From Flavobacterium sp. N1736 (GTDB lineage Bacteria > Bacteroidota > Bacteroidia > Flavobacteriales > Flavobacteriaceae): a stretch of DNA of 64,000 bases. The translations under genes were made by a program, and so were the position numbers. The notes under the pieces are model-generated. The model made no database searches. It was not told the origin of the DNA and worked only from the letters and a program-made list of their open reading frames with translations. The stretch lies in NCBI RefSeq assembly GCF_025947065.1, contig NZ_CP109994.1, positions 1,736,001 through 1,800,000 on the forward strand. The letters are read 5' to 3'. Positions within the stretch are counted from its first letter, which is position 1, and the number at the start of each line of letters is the position of its first letter. Below are positions 27,148 through 36,474 of the stretch, in pieces.

Positions 27148-28053
27148 TTATTTCGACTCTTTGGATAGTATTTTTTCAATTCTGGAAGATGAAATTTCAG
27201 GATTTGCTCCGACAGATTCAGCAACTAAAGCGCCAATTGCACAAGCAAAATCCAGCGCAGTCTGAGGTTCTTTCCCTGTAAGTAAAGATGTTGTTAAAGC
27301 GGCCAAAAAGGAATCTCCTGCTCCAACGGTGTCAGCAACTTTTACGGTATAACCTTCATTTTCATAAAGTTGTCCTTTCCATAATAACACAGCGCCGTCT
27401 TTTCCTCTGGTAACACAAATTGATTTTGTATGGGTTTGTTCTGCTATAAAATGGATATTTTCTTCGAGACTTGTAAAAGGTGATTGTAAAGCTGCGGCAA
27501 TTTCTAGAATTTCCTCATCGTTAAACTTTATAAAATTGGCAGAAAGCATTAATCTTTCAAGAACTTCGTAAGTATAATGCGGCTTTCTTAAATTAACGTC
27601 AAACACTTTATAAACATTAGTCTGCAATAAATTTTTAAGCGATTTTCTTGATACTTCATCACGGCAAACTAAACTTCCGTATACTAAAACATCTGCATTT
27701 ATAACCAGCGTTTCGGCTAAATTATTCAGCACAATTTTATCCCATGCCGATGGATAATTTATTTCGTAAGTTGCAGAACCACTTTCGTTTAGAGTTACAT
27801 TCACCAATCCTGTCGGAAACATTTCAGAAACCATAACAGTATCTGTTTGAAGCCCTAATTGTTTGATGTGATTTAGAATTGCTTTTCCATCCTCGTCATT
27901 TCCTACGCAGCTAATCATGGCAACTTCGCAGCCTAATGTTTTCATGCGCAGCGCCACATTTAATGGTGCGCCGCCTATTTTTTTCTTATCATCAAAAACA
28001 TCCCAAAGTACTTCTCCGTAAGCAACTGCTTTAAGGCTTTTTGTGTTATTCAT
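27148..28053 (-). CDS. PfkB-family sugar kinase (fructokinase-like)
   Basis: A 301-residue carbohydrate kinase of the ribokinase/PfkB family. The N-terminal AVAYGEVLWDVF and the substrate motif KIGGAPLNVALRMKTLG are typical of fructokinases. The C-terminal signature DTVGAGDSFLAAL contains the catalytic Asp and the anion hole. It transfers phosphate from ATP to a sugar, probably fructose or a related ketose, in the cytoplasm. It is downstream of lutABC in the same direction, but a perfect hairpin and about 175 bases separate it from lutC, so co-transcription is uncertain. Its link to rhamnose use is not evident. Confidence 0.85.
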   Translation of the reverse strand: MNNTKSLKAVAYGEVLWDVFDDKKKIGGAPLNVALRMKTLGCEVAMISCVGNDEDGKAILNHIKQLGLQTDTVMVSEMFPTGLVNVTLNESGSATYEINYPSAWDKIVLNNLAETLVINADVLVYGSLVCRDEVSRKSLKNLLQTNVYKVFDVNLRKPHYTYEVLERLMLSANFIKFNDEEILEIAAALQSPFTSLEENIHFIAEQTHTKSICVTRGKDGAVLLWKGQLYENEGYTVKVADTVGAGDSFLAALTTSLLTGKEPQTALDFACAIGALVAESVGANPEISSSRIEKILSKESK

Positions 28054-28137
28054 TCTTAACTTATTTAATATTTGTTTGCGGATTCAATATTATAAAGTTA
28101 AACTTTTATTTTTTGATGCATTGTGATATGCAGTATT

Positions 28138-28228
28138 TTGTCATTCTGAGGAACGAAGAATCTCCGTAAGAAACTCGCCAATCTTTATCGATTCAGCAAC
28201 GGAGATTCTTCGTTCCTCAGAATGACAA
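28138..28228. repeat. Perfect 30-bp-arm hairpin, TTGTCATNCTGA family, copy 1
   Basis: The arm at 28138-28167 (begins TTGTCATTCTGAGGAACG) is the exact reverse complement of 28199-28228, with a 31-base loop. The right arm ends one base before the lutC stop codon. Two other members with different arm sequences are at 45530-45635 and 55213-55284. Confidence 0.9.
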
Positions 28229-28819
28229 TTAAGCGGATAATAAAAAAACGATTAAACCTCTTGCTCCGTGCGCTCCTAAAACTAAAGATTGCTCAATATC
28301 AGCTGTTTTTGAAGGTCCGGCGATAAAAGTTGCAAAACCATATTCCTGGCTTCCAATTCGTTCATACGCCTGATGCATGGTTGGTATAATATCTTTTTTA
28401 TTTACAACAATCGCCAGATATTGCGCAATAAAAGGCGCTACACGCTGACCTAAAATATCATCGGTTACCCAAAGTGCACTATTTTCGGCAACGCCAAAAT
28501 GTGCTTTTATAATCGTTAATTCTACGTTTTGCAGCGAATGTGGATCTTCATTTTTCCAGTCTAAAACCGCTACTTCTGAAAGTTCCGGAATTGTAGTAAT
28601 AATGCGTCTTTCAAGTGCGTAATTGGTTTTTAAGTAATCAATTATTTCATCGTAATTCGCTACTTCAACAAAATCACCGCCAATGTTTTTCAATACGGTT
28701 TTATAAGTATCTAAAACCTCAAAATTATCTGAACCTAAAACATTTAAGTCAGGCAAATCAGCAATTATATTGGGCTGGCTGTTTTTTATTTTCTGTAAAA
28801 TTTCTGCTTTACTGCTCAT
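28229..28819 (-). CDS. lutC: LutC-like LUD-domain protein of L-lactate oxidation
   Basis: A 196-residue protein of the LUD family, third component of the LutABC complex that oxidises L-lactate to pyruvate. I chose the ATG at 28819 (MSSKAEILQKIK). It overlaps the end of lutB by 11 bases, and the longer frame only reads lutB sequence. Family segments are VAVLDWKNEDPHSLQ, ENSALWVTDD, PTMHQAYERI and the closing SKTADIEQSLVLGAHGARG. The gene is last in lutABC. Because the rhamnose enzymes upstream end in L-lactate, it likely serves that flow. Confidence 0.88.
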   Translation of the reverse strand: MSSKAEILQKIKNSQPNIIADLPDLNVLGSDNFEVLDTYKTVLKNIGGDFVEVANYDEIIDYLKTNYALERRIITTIPELSEVAVLDWKNEDPHSLQNVELTIIKAHFGVAENSALWVTDDILGQRVAPFIAQYLAIVVNKKDIIPTMHQAYERIGSQEYGFATFIAGPSKTADIEQSLVLGAHGARGLIVFLLSA

Positions 28820-30212
28820 CTTTTTTCGCTTTAGCTTCTCTCGAATTTTTCTTGTACCATTCTCTAAAAGATTCCTCAGGAACGTCGGGCATTTCACGCT
28901 GATCGTACCATTTGTTCATTTTATTGTTTACCAAAGCCGGAATATTTTTCATTACAAATCTTCCCGATTTTCCTGCAATATTAAAAATAGTTGGGTTTGA
29001 TAAAACGGTTGCCATTGTTTTCATTGCGACGGTTTTTGCAGCTGGCGTATGTCCTTCTTTTACTAAAACCTGACGCCATTTGTACAATTGATCGTGAATA
29101 TCAATTTTTACGGGACAAACATTGGTACACGAACCACAAAGCGTACTTGCAAAAGGCAAATCGGCATTTTTGCTCATATCGAGATTGGGTGCCAAAATAG
29201 CGCCAATTGGTCCCGCAACAGCATTATGATAACTGTGTCCGCCGCTTCGTCTATAAACAGGACATGTATTCATACACGCGCCGCAACGAATACATTTTAA
29301 CGAGTTTTTAAAATCTTCTCTGCCCAATTGGGTGCTTCTTCCATTGTCGACAATTACAATGTGAAGTTCTTTTCCGTCTCTTGGTTTTTTAAAATGACTT
29401 GAAAAAGTCGTAATTGGTTGTCCGGTTGCGCTTCTGGCTAATAATCTCAGGAAAACGCCTAAATGTTTTCGCTGCGGAATCAGTTTTTCAAATCCCATAC
29501 AAGCAATATGAACATCGGCTAAATGCGCGCCCATATCGGCGTTTCCTTCATTGGTACAAACCACAAATTCGCCCGTTTCTGCAATGGCAAAATTAACTCC
29601 GGTTAAAGCTACTTTACGGGTTAAGAATGTATCTCTTAAAGTTAAACGTGCAGATTCTGTTAAATATTGAGGATCAATGTTTCCTTTTTCTGTACCTAAA
29701 TGTTCGTGAAAAGTCTCGCTTACATCTTCTTTTTTAAGGTGAATTGCCGGCAAAACAATATGACTTGGCGGTTCTTTTCGAAGCTGAACAATATATTCTC
29801 CTAAATCAGAATCGATTACTTCGATGCCTTTTTCGGCCAGATAATCATTCAAATGACATTCTTCTGTAAGCATTGATTTTGATTTCACCATTTGCTTTAC
29901 ATCGTGTTTTGCCATGATCGAATGCACGATTTCGTTATGCTCTTTTGCATCAGCCGCCCAATGCACAATGATTCCGTTTTTTTGAGCATTTACCTCAAAT
30001 TCAACTAAATAATCATGAATATTTGAGAGTACATTATTTTTTATTTGTGAAGCCGTTTCACGAAGCAATTCCCAATCGGGAATATTATGTGCAGCTTTAT
30101 CGCGTTTTTCACGAACAAACCAAAGTGTTTCATCATGCCAGTTTACGCGTTCTACATCTTTGTTAAAACGTGTTGCGGCTTCGCTATGTTCGATTATTTT
30201 TTTTGAAGACAT
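28809..30212 (-). CDS. lutB: LutB-like iron-sulfur subunit of L-lactate oxidation
   Basis: A 467-residue subunit. The N-terminal two thirds are a LUD domain (VKSKSMLTEECHLNDYL, GVNFAIAETGEFVVCTNEGN). Near residues 310-370 there are two 4Fe-4S motifs, CIRCGACMNTCPVYRRSGG and CGSCTNVCPVKIDIHDQL, followed by a C-terminal region with KTMATVLSNP. Together with LutA and LutC it passes electrons from L-lactate to the quinone pool at the inner face of the membrane. It is translationally coupled to lutC and lies 89 bases after lutA. Confidence 0.9.
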   Translation of the reverse strand: MSSKKIIEHSEAATRFNKDVERVNWHDETLWFVREKRDKAAHNIPDWELLRETASQIKNNVLSNIHDYLVEFEVNAQKNGIIVHWAADAKEHNEIVHSIMAKHDVKQMVKSKSMLTEECHLNDYLAEKGIEVIDSDLGEYIVQLRKEPPSHIVLPAIHLKKEDVSETFHEHLGTEKGNIDPQYLTESARLTLRDTFLTRKVALTGVNFAIAETGEFVVCTNEGNADMGAHLADVHIACMGFEKLIPQRKHLGVFLRLLARSATGQPITTFSSHFKKPRDGKELHIVIVDNGRSTQLGREDFKNSLKCIRCGACMNTCPVYRRSGGHSYHNAVAGPIGAILAPNLDMSKNADLPFASTLCGSCTNVCPVKIDIHDQLYKWRQVLVKEGHTPAAKTVAMKTMATVLSNPTIFNIAGKSGRFVMKNIPALVNNKMNKWYDQREMPDVPEESFREWYKKNSREAKAKKDEQ

Positions 30213-30301
30213 CTTTTGTTATTTATTTAACCATTAAGCTAAGCTTTATAAACTTAATCTCTTAATGGTAAAAAGAAAATTAAGTTTAATTTTAAAATCG
30301 C

Positions 30302-31042
30302 TTAGTTTTCGAACGAGTTTAATATTTCGGCAATATGAATGGTTTTGATGTTGCTTTTTTGCCTTTTCAGAATTCCTTCTAAATGCATTAAACACGACAT
30401 ATCGCCGCCTGTAATATAATCAACCTGATGATTTTCATGGTCCGTGATTCGGTCTTGTCCCATTTTTACCGAAACTGCTTCTTCGGTTACACAAAATGTT
30501 CCACCAAAACCACAGCATTCATCTTTTCTCGATAAAGAAACCAAATCGATTCCGTTAATTTTGCTTAGTAATTGTTCCGGTTTTGAAAAAAATGGTGCGT
30601 TTAATTCCGTCATCTGCGAAAGCTTTAACCCACGTTGACCGTGACAGCTTACATGCATACCAACTCTGTACGGAAAATTCCCGTCGATATGATCTATTTT
30701 CAGAATATCAGTAATAAACTCCGTTAATTCGAAAACTTTTTTACGCATTTCTGCTGCCAATTCTTCTTGTTTTTCGTCGTGCAAATGTTCTTTTACATGC
30801 AAAACACAACTTCCCGAAGGGCAAACAATATAATCAAATCCTGTAAAATTGGCTATGAAATTAGCGTCGCAGCCTTTCGTTAAATATTGGTATCCGCTAT
30901 TCGCCATTGGTTGTCCGCAGCAGGTTTGACCCATCGGAAAATGAACCTCGCAGCCTAATTTCTGTAAAAGTTCATAGGTTGCAATCGCTACTTTTGGGTA
31001 AAACTGATCGACATAACACGGTATAAATAATCCGATTTTCAT
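30302..31042 (-). CDS. lutA: LutA-like cysteine-rich subunit of L-lactate oxidation
   Basis: A 246-residue protein with two cysteine-rich (CCG) domains: PMGQTCCGQPMANSGY in the first half and RKDECCGFGGTFCVTEEAVS in the second. The pattern is that of LutA/GlpC-type subunits that bind Fe-S clusters and handle electron transfer. It is the first of lutABC. It follows the rhamnulokinase gene after a 342-base repeat-filled gap, in the same orientation as the rhamnose operon. The supply of L-lactate by the fused aldolase/dehydrogenase explains the placement. Confidence 0.9.
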   Translation of the reverse strand: MKIGLFIPCYVDQFYPKVAIATYELLQKLGCEVHFPMGQTCCGQPMANSGYQYLTKGCDANFIANFTGFDYIVCPSGSCVLHVKEHLHDEKQEELAAEMRKKVFELTEFITDILKIDHIDGNFPYRVGMHVSCHGQRGLKLSQMTELNAPFFSKPEQLLSKINGIDLVSLSRKDECCGFGGTFCVTEEAVSVKMGQDRITDHENHQVDYITGGDMSCLMHLEGILKRQKSNIKTIHIAEILNSFEN

Positions 31043-31094
31043 ATTACTGTATTATTATTTTCTTTTTAAACACGATTATGTGTTTACTATTTTT

Positions 31095-31382
31095 TCACGC
31101 AGATTTCAAAAGATTTAAGCTGATGCGCGCAGATAATTAATCAAAATGAATCTGCTAAAATCTGCAGAATCTGCGTGAAACAAAAATCTTTTTAATCTTT
31201 AAATCTGTGGCTATAATTTTCTCTCGCAGATTCTGCAGATTGAGCAGATTTTTAATTTTAATTTTATTTCACGCTGACTTTAAAAGATTTAAACAAATGC
31301 GCGCAGATAATTAATCAAAAATGCTAAAATCTGCAGAATCTGCGTGAAAAAATCTTTTTAATCTTTTAAATCTGTGGCTATA
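31095..31382. repeat. Duplicated CGCAGATT-family repeat between lutA and rhamnulokinase
   Basis: Two copies of a unit of about 120 bases (about 31095-31216 and 31264-31382) share TGCGCGCAGATAATTAATC, AAATCTGCAGAATCTGCG and AAATCTGTGGCTATA. Between them is TCTCGCAGATTCTGCAGATT, close to the arm at 9592. It is noncoding and fills the intergenic gap. Confidence 0.8.
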
Positions 31383-31384
31383 TA

Positions 31385-32746
31385 TCAATGTTTATAAAAT
31401 TTCAAATCAATTAAATCATTTTGTATTGGTTTCGGGTTCCAGTTTTGATGAATTGCCAATGCTGCGCCCAATGCACTTGCCTGCGCCATCGATGCTGCAT
31501 AAACTTCAATATCAGGGAATGCTTCGGCGAGTAAATTCATGAAAATTGAATTTTTACTAAAACCTCCATCCACAAAAATCTTCTTTACGGGACTGTTATG
31601 AATCACTAAATTAGTCGAAAAAAACTGTTGTTCAACGAGATCAAGCATTAATTGATGATAGGCAATATCGTAACTTTTAAACGTATTTAAATCTCTTTTT
31701 TGAAACGGACATTCTTTCAGAATATCAAAATCATATTTCTTCGGATAAACGATCTGGAAGTTTAAAGCTCTTAAATTTGAAACGATTTTTTTATCAAAAT
31801 AAATATCTTTGAAACTGTCAAACGGCACATTAAAATGTTCTGCTAATCTTTTTGCCTGAATTTCATGCTCATTTCCCGAAAATAATCGTGCTGCTTTTAC
31901 CGGTTTTTCGGTGTATTGCATGTAACACAAACAATCGTTTTGAAGTTCTACAAACGTTAAAGGCTTATTATTAAAAGGATTGAGCGAAATACTCCAGGTT
32001 CCTGTTGATAATAAAACAAAAGGTTCTGTAAAGTTGATGGTGTAAGGAATAATCGCCGATGAACTATCATGCAGACCAATTCCTACTGACAAATCATTTT
32101 CTTTTTTGATAATGTCTCTACCGGGATGAATTGGCGGAAGCTTCTCTTTTATACCTTCTTTTTTTAGCCATTTGTGATACTTCATCTTTTTAAAATTCCA
32201 AAGATTAGTATGGCATCCAATGCTTGTAATATCAGTATATGCTTCGCCTGTTAACAGAAAACTCAAATATTGCGGTAAATGCAGGCAATATTTTACTTTT
32301 TCAAATAACTCCGGTTTTTCTTCTTTCAATCTGTAAATCTGCATTCCCGAATTCAGACTTCCTAAAACAGGAGAAGCTGTTTTTACTGCAAAAACTTCTT
32401 CTCCTTTATATGTAGCATAAAAATGGTCTTTTAGTTCTTTTGGATAATCTTTTAGATAGTTGTACAAAGGTGTTAAAACTTCACCTTTATCATCAACATA
32501 TACAAAACTAGCGCCGTAAGTACTAAAATTTATGGCTTTTAGAACGTAATTATTCAGTTCTTTTATTTCTGATAATCGGTCAAGAATCCAGTTTTTGAGT
32601 ACTTCAATATCTTCACACGGAAAACCGTCTTCATCAACTGTTTCGTTCAGATTTACTGATTTTTCCCAAACAATTCTATAGTTTTCATCAAATAAAAATA
32701 CTTTTTTGTTGGTTTTACCAATATCAAAAATTGCAACTACATTCAT
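31385..32746 (-). CDS. rhaB: L-rhamnulokinase (FGGY family)
   Basis: A 453-residue sugar kinase of the FGGY family. The N-terminal phosphate-binding motif is IFDIGKTNKKVFLFDE, the sugar-binding region includes NFSTYGASFVYVD, and the adenosine motif is KKIFVDGGFSKNSIFMNLL followed by AQASALGAALA. It phosphorylates L-rhamnulose to L-rhamnulose-1-phosphate in the cytoplasm. The family covers several ketoses, such as L-fuculose and L-xylulose. The rhamnulose call rests on its place between the rhamnose isomerase and the lactate genes and on the aldolase two genes away. Confidence 0.85.
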   Translation of the reverse strand: MNVVAIFDIGKTNKKVFLFDENYRIVWEKSVNLNETVDEDGFPCEDIEVLKNWILDRLSEIKELNNYVLKAINFSTYGASFVYVDDKGEVLTPLYNYLKDYPKELKDHFYATYKGEEVFAVKTASPVLGSLNSGMQIYRLKEEKPELFEKVKYCLHLPQYLSFLLTGEAYTDITSIGCHTNLWNFKKMKYHKWLKKEGIKEKLPPIHPGRDIIKKENDLSVGIGLHDSSSAIIPYTINFTEPFVLLSTGTWSISLNPFNNKPLTFVELQNDCLCYMQYTEKPVKAARLFSGNEHEIQAKRLAEHFNVPFDSFKDIYFDKKIVSNLRALNFQIVYPKKYDFDILKECPFQKRDLNTFKSYDIAYHQLMLDLVEQQFFSTNLVIHNSPVKKIFVDGGFSKNSIFMNLLAEAFPDIEVYAASMAQASALGAALAIHQNWNPKPIQNDLIDLKFYKH

Positions 32747-32751
32747 TTTTT

Positions 32752-32839
32752 TAATTGTAAATTGTGAGTTGTGAATTGTGAATTGTGATTTTTATTCAGT
32801 CTTTTTACTAACTCATAATTCACAACTCACAATTCATAA
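32752..32839. repeat. TTGTGAATTGTGAGTT word-repeat hairpin
   Basis: Direct copies of the word TTGTGAATTGTGAGTT (about 32752-32790) are followed by the complement ACTCATAATTCACAACTCAC (about 32811-32835). The stem lies in the 93 bases between the isomerase and kinase genes. The same vocabulary occurs at 63186-63222. Confidence 0.75.
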
Positions 32840-34114
32840 TTATAATCCTGTTGCCATCGTTTTTAATCCTCTTTCGCCAATTAGATTGTTTCTAACAGCA
32901 AGACTGCGGTATAATTCCACAGGATTTAAAGCCGCTCCTGAACGCAAACGAGCCTCAGCAACCAAAGCGCGAACATCTGTACGGAAAGCATTTTGCAGAA
33001 TTTCCTGTGCTTTTACCACATCGTTCTCATCCTGAGCAATTTCTAACGATTTTCTGTCTACCAAAAGTGCCTGCGCATAAGCAATCATAATCGCTTCTAC
33101 AGATTGCAATAAATCTTCTAAAGGATCTTTTATGTTGTGAGAAGCATCGATCATCCAGCCTAAATCTTTGGCGTGATTCATTCCTCTGGCATCCATTCCT
33201 TCAACTAATTCATTGAAAATCAAGAATAATTGATATGGTTTTAAAGCTCCGGCTGTTAAATCATCATCTCCGTATTTTGAATCGTTAAAATGGAATCCGC
33301 CTAATTTGTTTTCCATCAATAATAAAGAAACGATTTGCTCAATATTAGCATTTGGCAAATGATGTCCTAAATCGACTAAAGTCTGCGCTTTGTCTCCTAA
33401 TTTTTTTACATATGAATATGATTGTCCCCAATCTGCCACTGTTGTGGAATAAAAGTTAGGTTCAGCACATTTATATTCTAAAAATAATTTCCAGTTTGAA
33501 GGCAATGCATCGTAGATTTCTTCTAAACTTTCTAAGGTATTTTGGTAGGCGCGACGAAAGTTTAATTGTCCCGGAAATGAAGATCCATCTGCTAACCAAA
33601 CCGTTAACGATTCTGATCCTAATTCGATTCCGTGTTTAATAACTTCGATATTATGAGCGATCGCTTGTTTACGAACCGCTTTATTTACGTTTTGTAAAGA
33701 ACCAAATTTATACGTATGTTCCTGATTTGCCTGATCCTGAAATGTATTTGAGTTCATGGCGTCAAACTTTAAACCGTGTTGTCCGGCTAAGTTTTTTATG
33801 GCCTGATAATCTGTTGGAATATCCCACGGAATGTGCAATGAAATCGCTCCCGAAGCTTTGTTTAAAGCATGAAGCAAACCTACATCTTCGATTTTTTCTT
33901 CAATCGAACGTGGTTCTCCGCCTCCGGCAAAACGTCCAAATCTTGTTCCTCCTGTTCCTAATGCCCAAGATGGAATCGCGATTTGAAATTCGATTAGTTT
34001 TTTAATAATTGCTTCTGCATCTCCAATTTCTGAAGTTGTAAAAGCAAATTTATTTTGATGTTTTTTTAATAACTCATCATTATGCGAGTCTATTTTGTTT
34101 GATCCAATTAACAT
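32840..34114 (-). CDS. rhaI: L-rhamnose isomerase (RhaI type)
   Basis: A 424-residue TIM-barrel sugar isomerase of the Pseudomonas stutzeri RhaI type. It converts L-rhamnose to L-rhamnulose and needs divalent metal. Metal-ligand and active-site segments are visible: WKLFLEYKCAEPNFYSTTV (Glu), TLVDLGHHLPNAN (Asp and His), GGFHFNDSKYGDDDL (His, Asp) and MIDASHNIKDPLEDL (Asp, His). The family length is about 430, so it is full length. It sits between the fused aldolase and the kinase, in catabolic order. The gap upstream (185 bases) contains a perfect 11-bp palindrome. Confidence 0.92.
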   Translation of the reverse strand: MLIGSNKIDSHNDELLKKHQNKFAFTTSEIGDAEAIIKKLIEFQIAIPSWALGTGGTRFGRFAGGGEPRSIEEKIEDVGLLHALNKASGAISLHIPWDIPTDYQAIKNLAGQHGLKFDAMNSNTFQDQANQEHTYKFGSLQNVNKAVRKQAIAHNIEVIKHGIELGSESLTVWLADGSSFPGQLNFRRAYQNTLESLEEIYDALPSNWKLFLEYKCAEPNFYSTTVADWGQSYSYVKKLGDKAQTLVDLGHHLPNANIEQIVSLLLMENKLGGFHFNDSKYGDDDLTAGALKPYQLFLIFNELVEGMDARGMNHAKDLGWMIDASHNIKDPLEDLLQSVEAIMIAYAQALLVDRKSLEIAQDENDVVKAQEILQNAFRTDVRALVAEARLRSGAALNPVELYRSLAVRNNLIGERGLKTMATGL

Positions 34115-34225
34115 ATTATTTTCTTTTAATGAAATTCAATTGCTAAATATATAATTTGAATTTCTGTTTTACTATACTTTTTATGTTATTTCGTTTGTTT
34201 AAAATTCATCTCTTCATTTTAAATA

Positions 34226-34252
34226 CTAACGTTCGAAATCATCGAACGTTAG
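34226..34252. promoter_or_regulatory. Perfect palindrome CTAACGTTCGA-N5-TCGAACGTTAG
   Basis: The arms at 34226-34236 and 34242-34252 are exact complements around AATCA. It lies inside the operon, between the fused aldolase and the isomerase. There is no T-run on the minus strand, so it is not a standard terminator. It could be a repressor operator for an internal promoter or an RNA processing hairpin. Confidence 0.55.
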
Positions 34253-34299
34253 ATCACAAAAAACCACTTTTGCTTAAACAAACTTAAAAAAAACTATTT

Positions 34300-36441
34300 T
34301 TATCTATAGAAGCCCATTGCTACACCGCCGTCTACATTTAAGGCGTTTCCTGTTGATTTGCTCAACAATCCTCCTGTAAATGCAAAACATGCATTGGCAA
34401 TATCATCAGGCAATATGATTTCATTTAGTAAGGTGCGTTTGGCATAATATGCCGGTAATTCTTCTACCGTAACGCCATATGCTTTGGCTCTTCCTTCTGC
34501 CCAGCCTCCGGACCAAATGTTTGAATCTGAAATTACGGCATCAGGATTTACCGTGTTCACGCGAATTTTATCGGGTCCCAATTCTGCTGCCATAAGGCGC
34601 GTTAAATGTGCCTGAGCCGCTTTTGCTGATCCGTAACCCGGATTGTTTGGTCCTGCAACAACCGCATTTTTTGATACGATGTTTACAATGTCTCCACCAA
34701 ATCCCTGTTTGCGCATTACTTCGATTCCCGCTTTTGAAACGATGAATTGTCCTTTTACCAGAATATCGTATAATCTGTCCCATTCTTCGAGCGTATGTTC
34801 GGCTATTGATTTTGAGATGCTGATTCCGGCATTGTTCACTACGATATCAACTCCTCCAAAAGCAAGACAGGCTTCGTCAAGTGCTTTTTCGGTGCTGTTT
34901 TCGTTTGTAACATTTAAAAGTGTGCTTGAAACGGCATCTTTTCCAAAGGTTTTTATGAAGTCTTTTGTGGCTTCTTCCAAACGTTCTTCGTTGATGTCGT
35001 TGATAATTACGCAAGCGCCTTCCTGTGCAAACTTTTTGGCAATTGCTTTTCCTATTCCTCCGGCTGATCCGGTAATTAAGGCAACTCTTCCTGAAAGTGC
35101 TTTTGGTTTTGGCATTCTTTGCAGTTTTGCTTCTTCCAATAACCAATACTCGATATCAAAAGCTTCCTGATGCGGAAGTGAGGTATATTCTGAAACGGCT
35201 TCTGCGCCTTTCATAACATTCACTGCATTCACATAATATTCTGATGCCAGTCTTGCCATCGTTTTATCTTTGGCAAAAGTGAACATTCCAACTCCGGGAT
35301 ATAAAATAACCACAGGATTTGGGTCGCGCATTGCAGGCGAATTTGATTTTTTGCAGGTATTGTAATAATCCTTGTACATCGCTCTGTAGGCTTCAAAAGC
35401 AGGCTGTAGTTTTGCTTTGATGGCGTTTACATCTGATAAATCTTCGTTTGGGTCAAGTTCCAAAACAAGCGGACTGATTTTGGTTCTTAAAAAGTGGTCC
35501 GGACATGAAGTTCCAAGCGGAGCCAGTTTTTCAAGATCATTTGAATTGATGAATTCCAAAACTCTTTGATCATCTGTATAATGTCCAATCATCTGGCGTT
35601 CTGACGAGCAGAATCCTCTCAGGATTGGCGCTACTTTTGCTGCTTTTAGTTTTCTTGCTTCTTCCGGCAGACTTTGTATTTTTTGTCCTCCAAAAACAGG
35701 ACGTTTTTTTCCGTAGTTATTCTCTAAATATGTCGCGCATTTCTCGATTACTTCAAGGGTGTTGATGTAGCTTTCGTAGGCTGTGTCTCCCCAGGTAAAA
35801 AGTCCGTGGGAACCAAGCATGATGCCACGTAGTTTTTTTCCTTTTTTCTCTGCTTCCTCAAGGCAAGATCTTAATTGTAATCCAAGATCAAAACCGGGAC
35901 GCTGCCAGCCTACCCAGCCAATTTCGCCGTCGAATAATTCTTCGGTAATTTTTGCCCCGTCTTTGGCAGCAGCGATTGCAATGGCCGCATCGGGATGCAA
36001 ATGGTCGATATGTTTAAATGGCAAGAATCCGTGCAATGGCGTATCGATTGACGGTGCTTTTGAAGCCAAATCAAAAATACAGTGGTTGAAAAGTTCTACC
36101 ATTTCATCTTCGAATTCAATACCTCTGTATACGTTTTCCAGATTACGAAGTCTTTCTAAATAAAGTGCCGCACAACCTGATTTTGTCAGGGTTCCAATAT
36201 CCCCGCCTGATCCTTTGATCCACATTACTTCTGAGTTTTCTCCCGTTAAGGGGTCTTTGTCTGTAATTTTTACAGAAGTGTTTCCTCCTCCGTAATTGGT
36301 CAATCGCAAATCGGCGCCAAGTAAATTAGAACGATAAATGAAAAGCGCTACTTCATCTCCTGCCAGGGCTGCTGCTTTGGCTTCATCCCAAAGGTAGCTC
36401 ACGTGCTTAAAATTCATATGTGTGGTATTTGTATTCGACAT
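34300..36441 (-). CDS. rhaEW: Bifunctional L-rhamnulose-1-phosphate aldolase / L-lactaldehyde dehydrogenase
   Basis: A 713-residue fusion. Residues about 10-400 are a class II (AraD-like) aldolase domain (LRLTNYGGGNTSVK, HGFLPFKHIDHLHPDA, GIMLGSHGLFTWGD). Residues about 430-713 are a short-chain dehydrogenase with the nucleotide loop ALITGSAGGIGKAIA and catalytic YGSAKAAQA (Tyr, Lys). In the characterised Bacillus enzyme the aldolase splits L-rhamnulose-1-phosphate into DHAP and L-lactaldehyde, and the dehydrogenase oxidises the latter to L-lactate. That product fits the lutABC genes downstream. It starts 33 bases after the rhaT stop, so the two share a transcript. Confidence 0.92.
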   Translation of the reverse strand: MSNTNTTHMNFKHVSYLWDEAKAAALAGDEVALFIYRSNLLGADLRLTNYGGGNTSVKITDKDPLTGENSEVMWIKGSGGDIGTLTKSGCAALYLERLRNLENVYRGIEFEDEMVELFNHCIFDLASKAPSIDTPLHGFLPFKHIDHLHPDAAIAIAAAKDGAKITEELFDGEIGWVGWQRPGFDLGLQLRSCLEEAEKKGKKLRGIMLGSHGLFTWGDTAYESYINTLEVIEKCATYLENNYGKKRPVFGGQKIQSLPEEARKLKAAKVAPILRGFCSSERQMIGHYTDDQRVLEFINSNDLEKLAPLGTSCPDHFLRTKISPLVLELDPNEDLSDVNAIKAKLQPAFEAYRAMYKDYYNTCKKSNSPAMRDPNPVVILYPGVGMFTFAKDKTMARLASEYYVNAVNVMKGAEAVSEYTSLPHQEAFDIEYWLLEEAKLQRMPKPKALSGRVALITGSAGGIGKAIAKKFAQEGACVIINDINEERLEEATKDFIKTFGKDAVSSTLLNVTNENSTEKALDEACLAFGGVDIVVNNAGISISKSIAEHTLEEWDRLYDILVKGQFIVSKAGIEVMRKQGFGGDIVNIVSKNAVVAGPNNPGYGSAKAAQAHLTRLMAAELGPDKIRVNTVNPDAVISDSNIWSGGWAEGRAKAYGVTVEELPAYYAKRTLLNEIILPDDIANACFAFTGGLLSKSTGNALNVDGGVAMGFYR

Positions 36442-36474
36442 TGTATAAATGTTAATTGGTTGTCTGTCTTTATT

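Noticed and set aside
28820..28897. Longer N-terminus for the lutC product
   Set aside because: The extra 26 codons read the end of lutB in another frame. The ATG at 28819 gives the family N-terminus and normal coupling.
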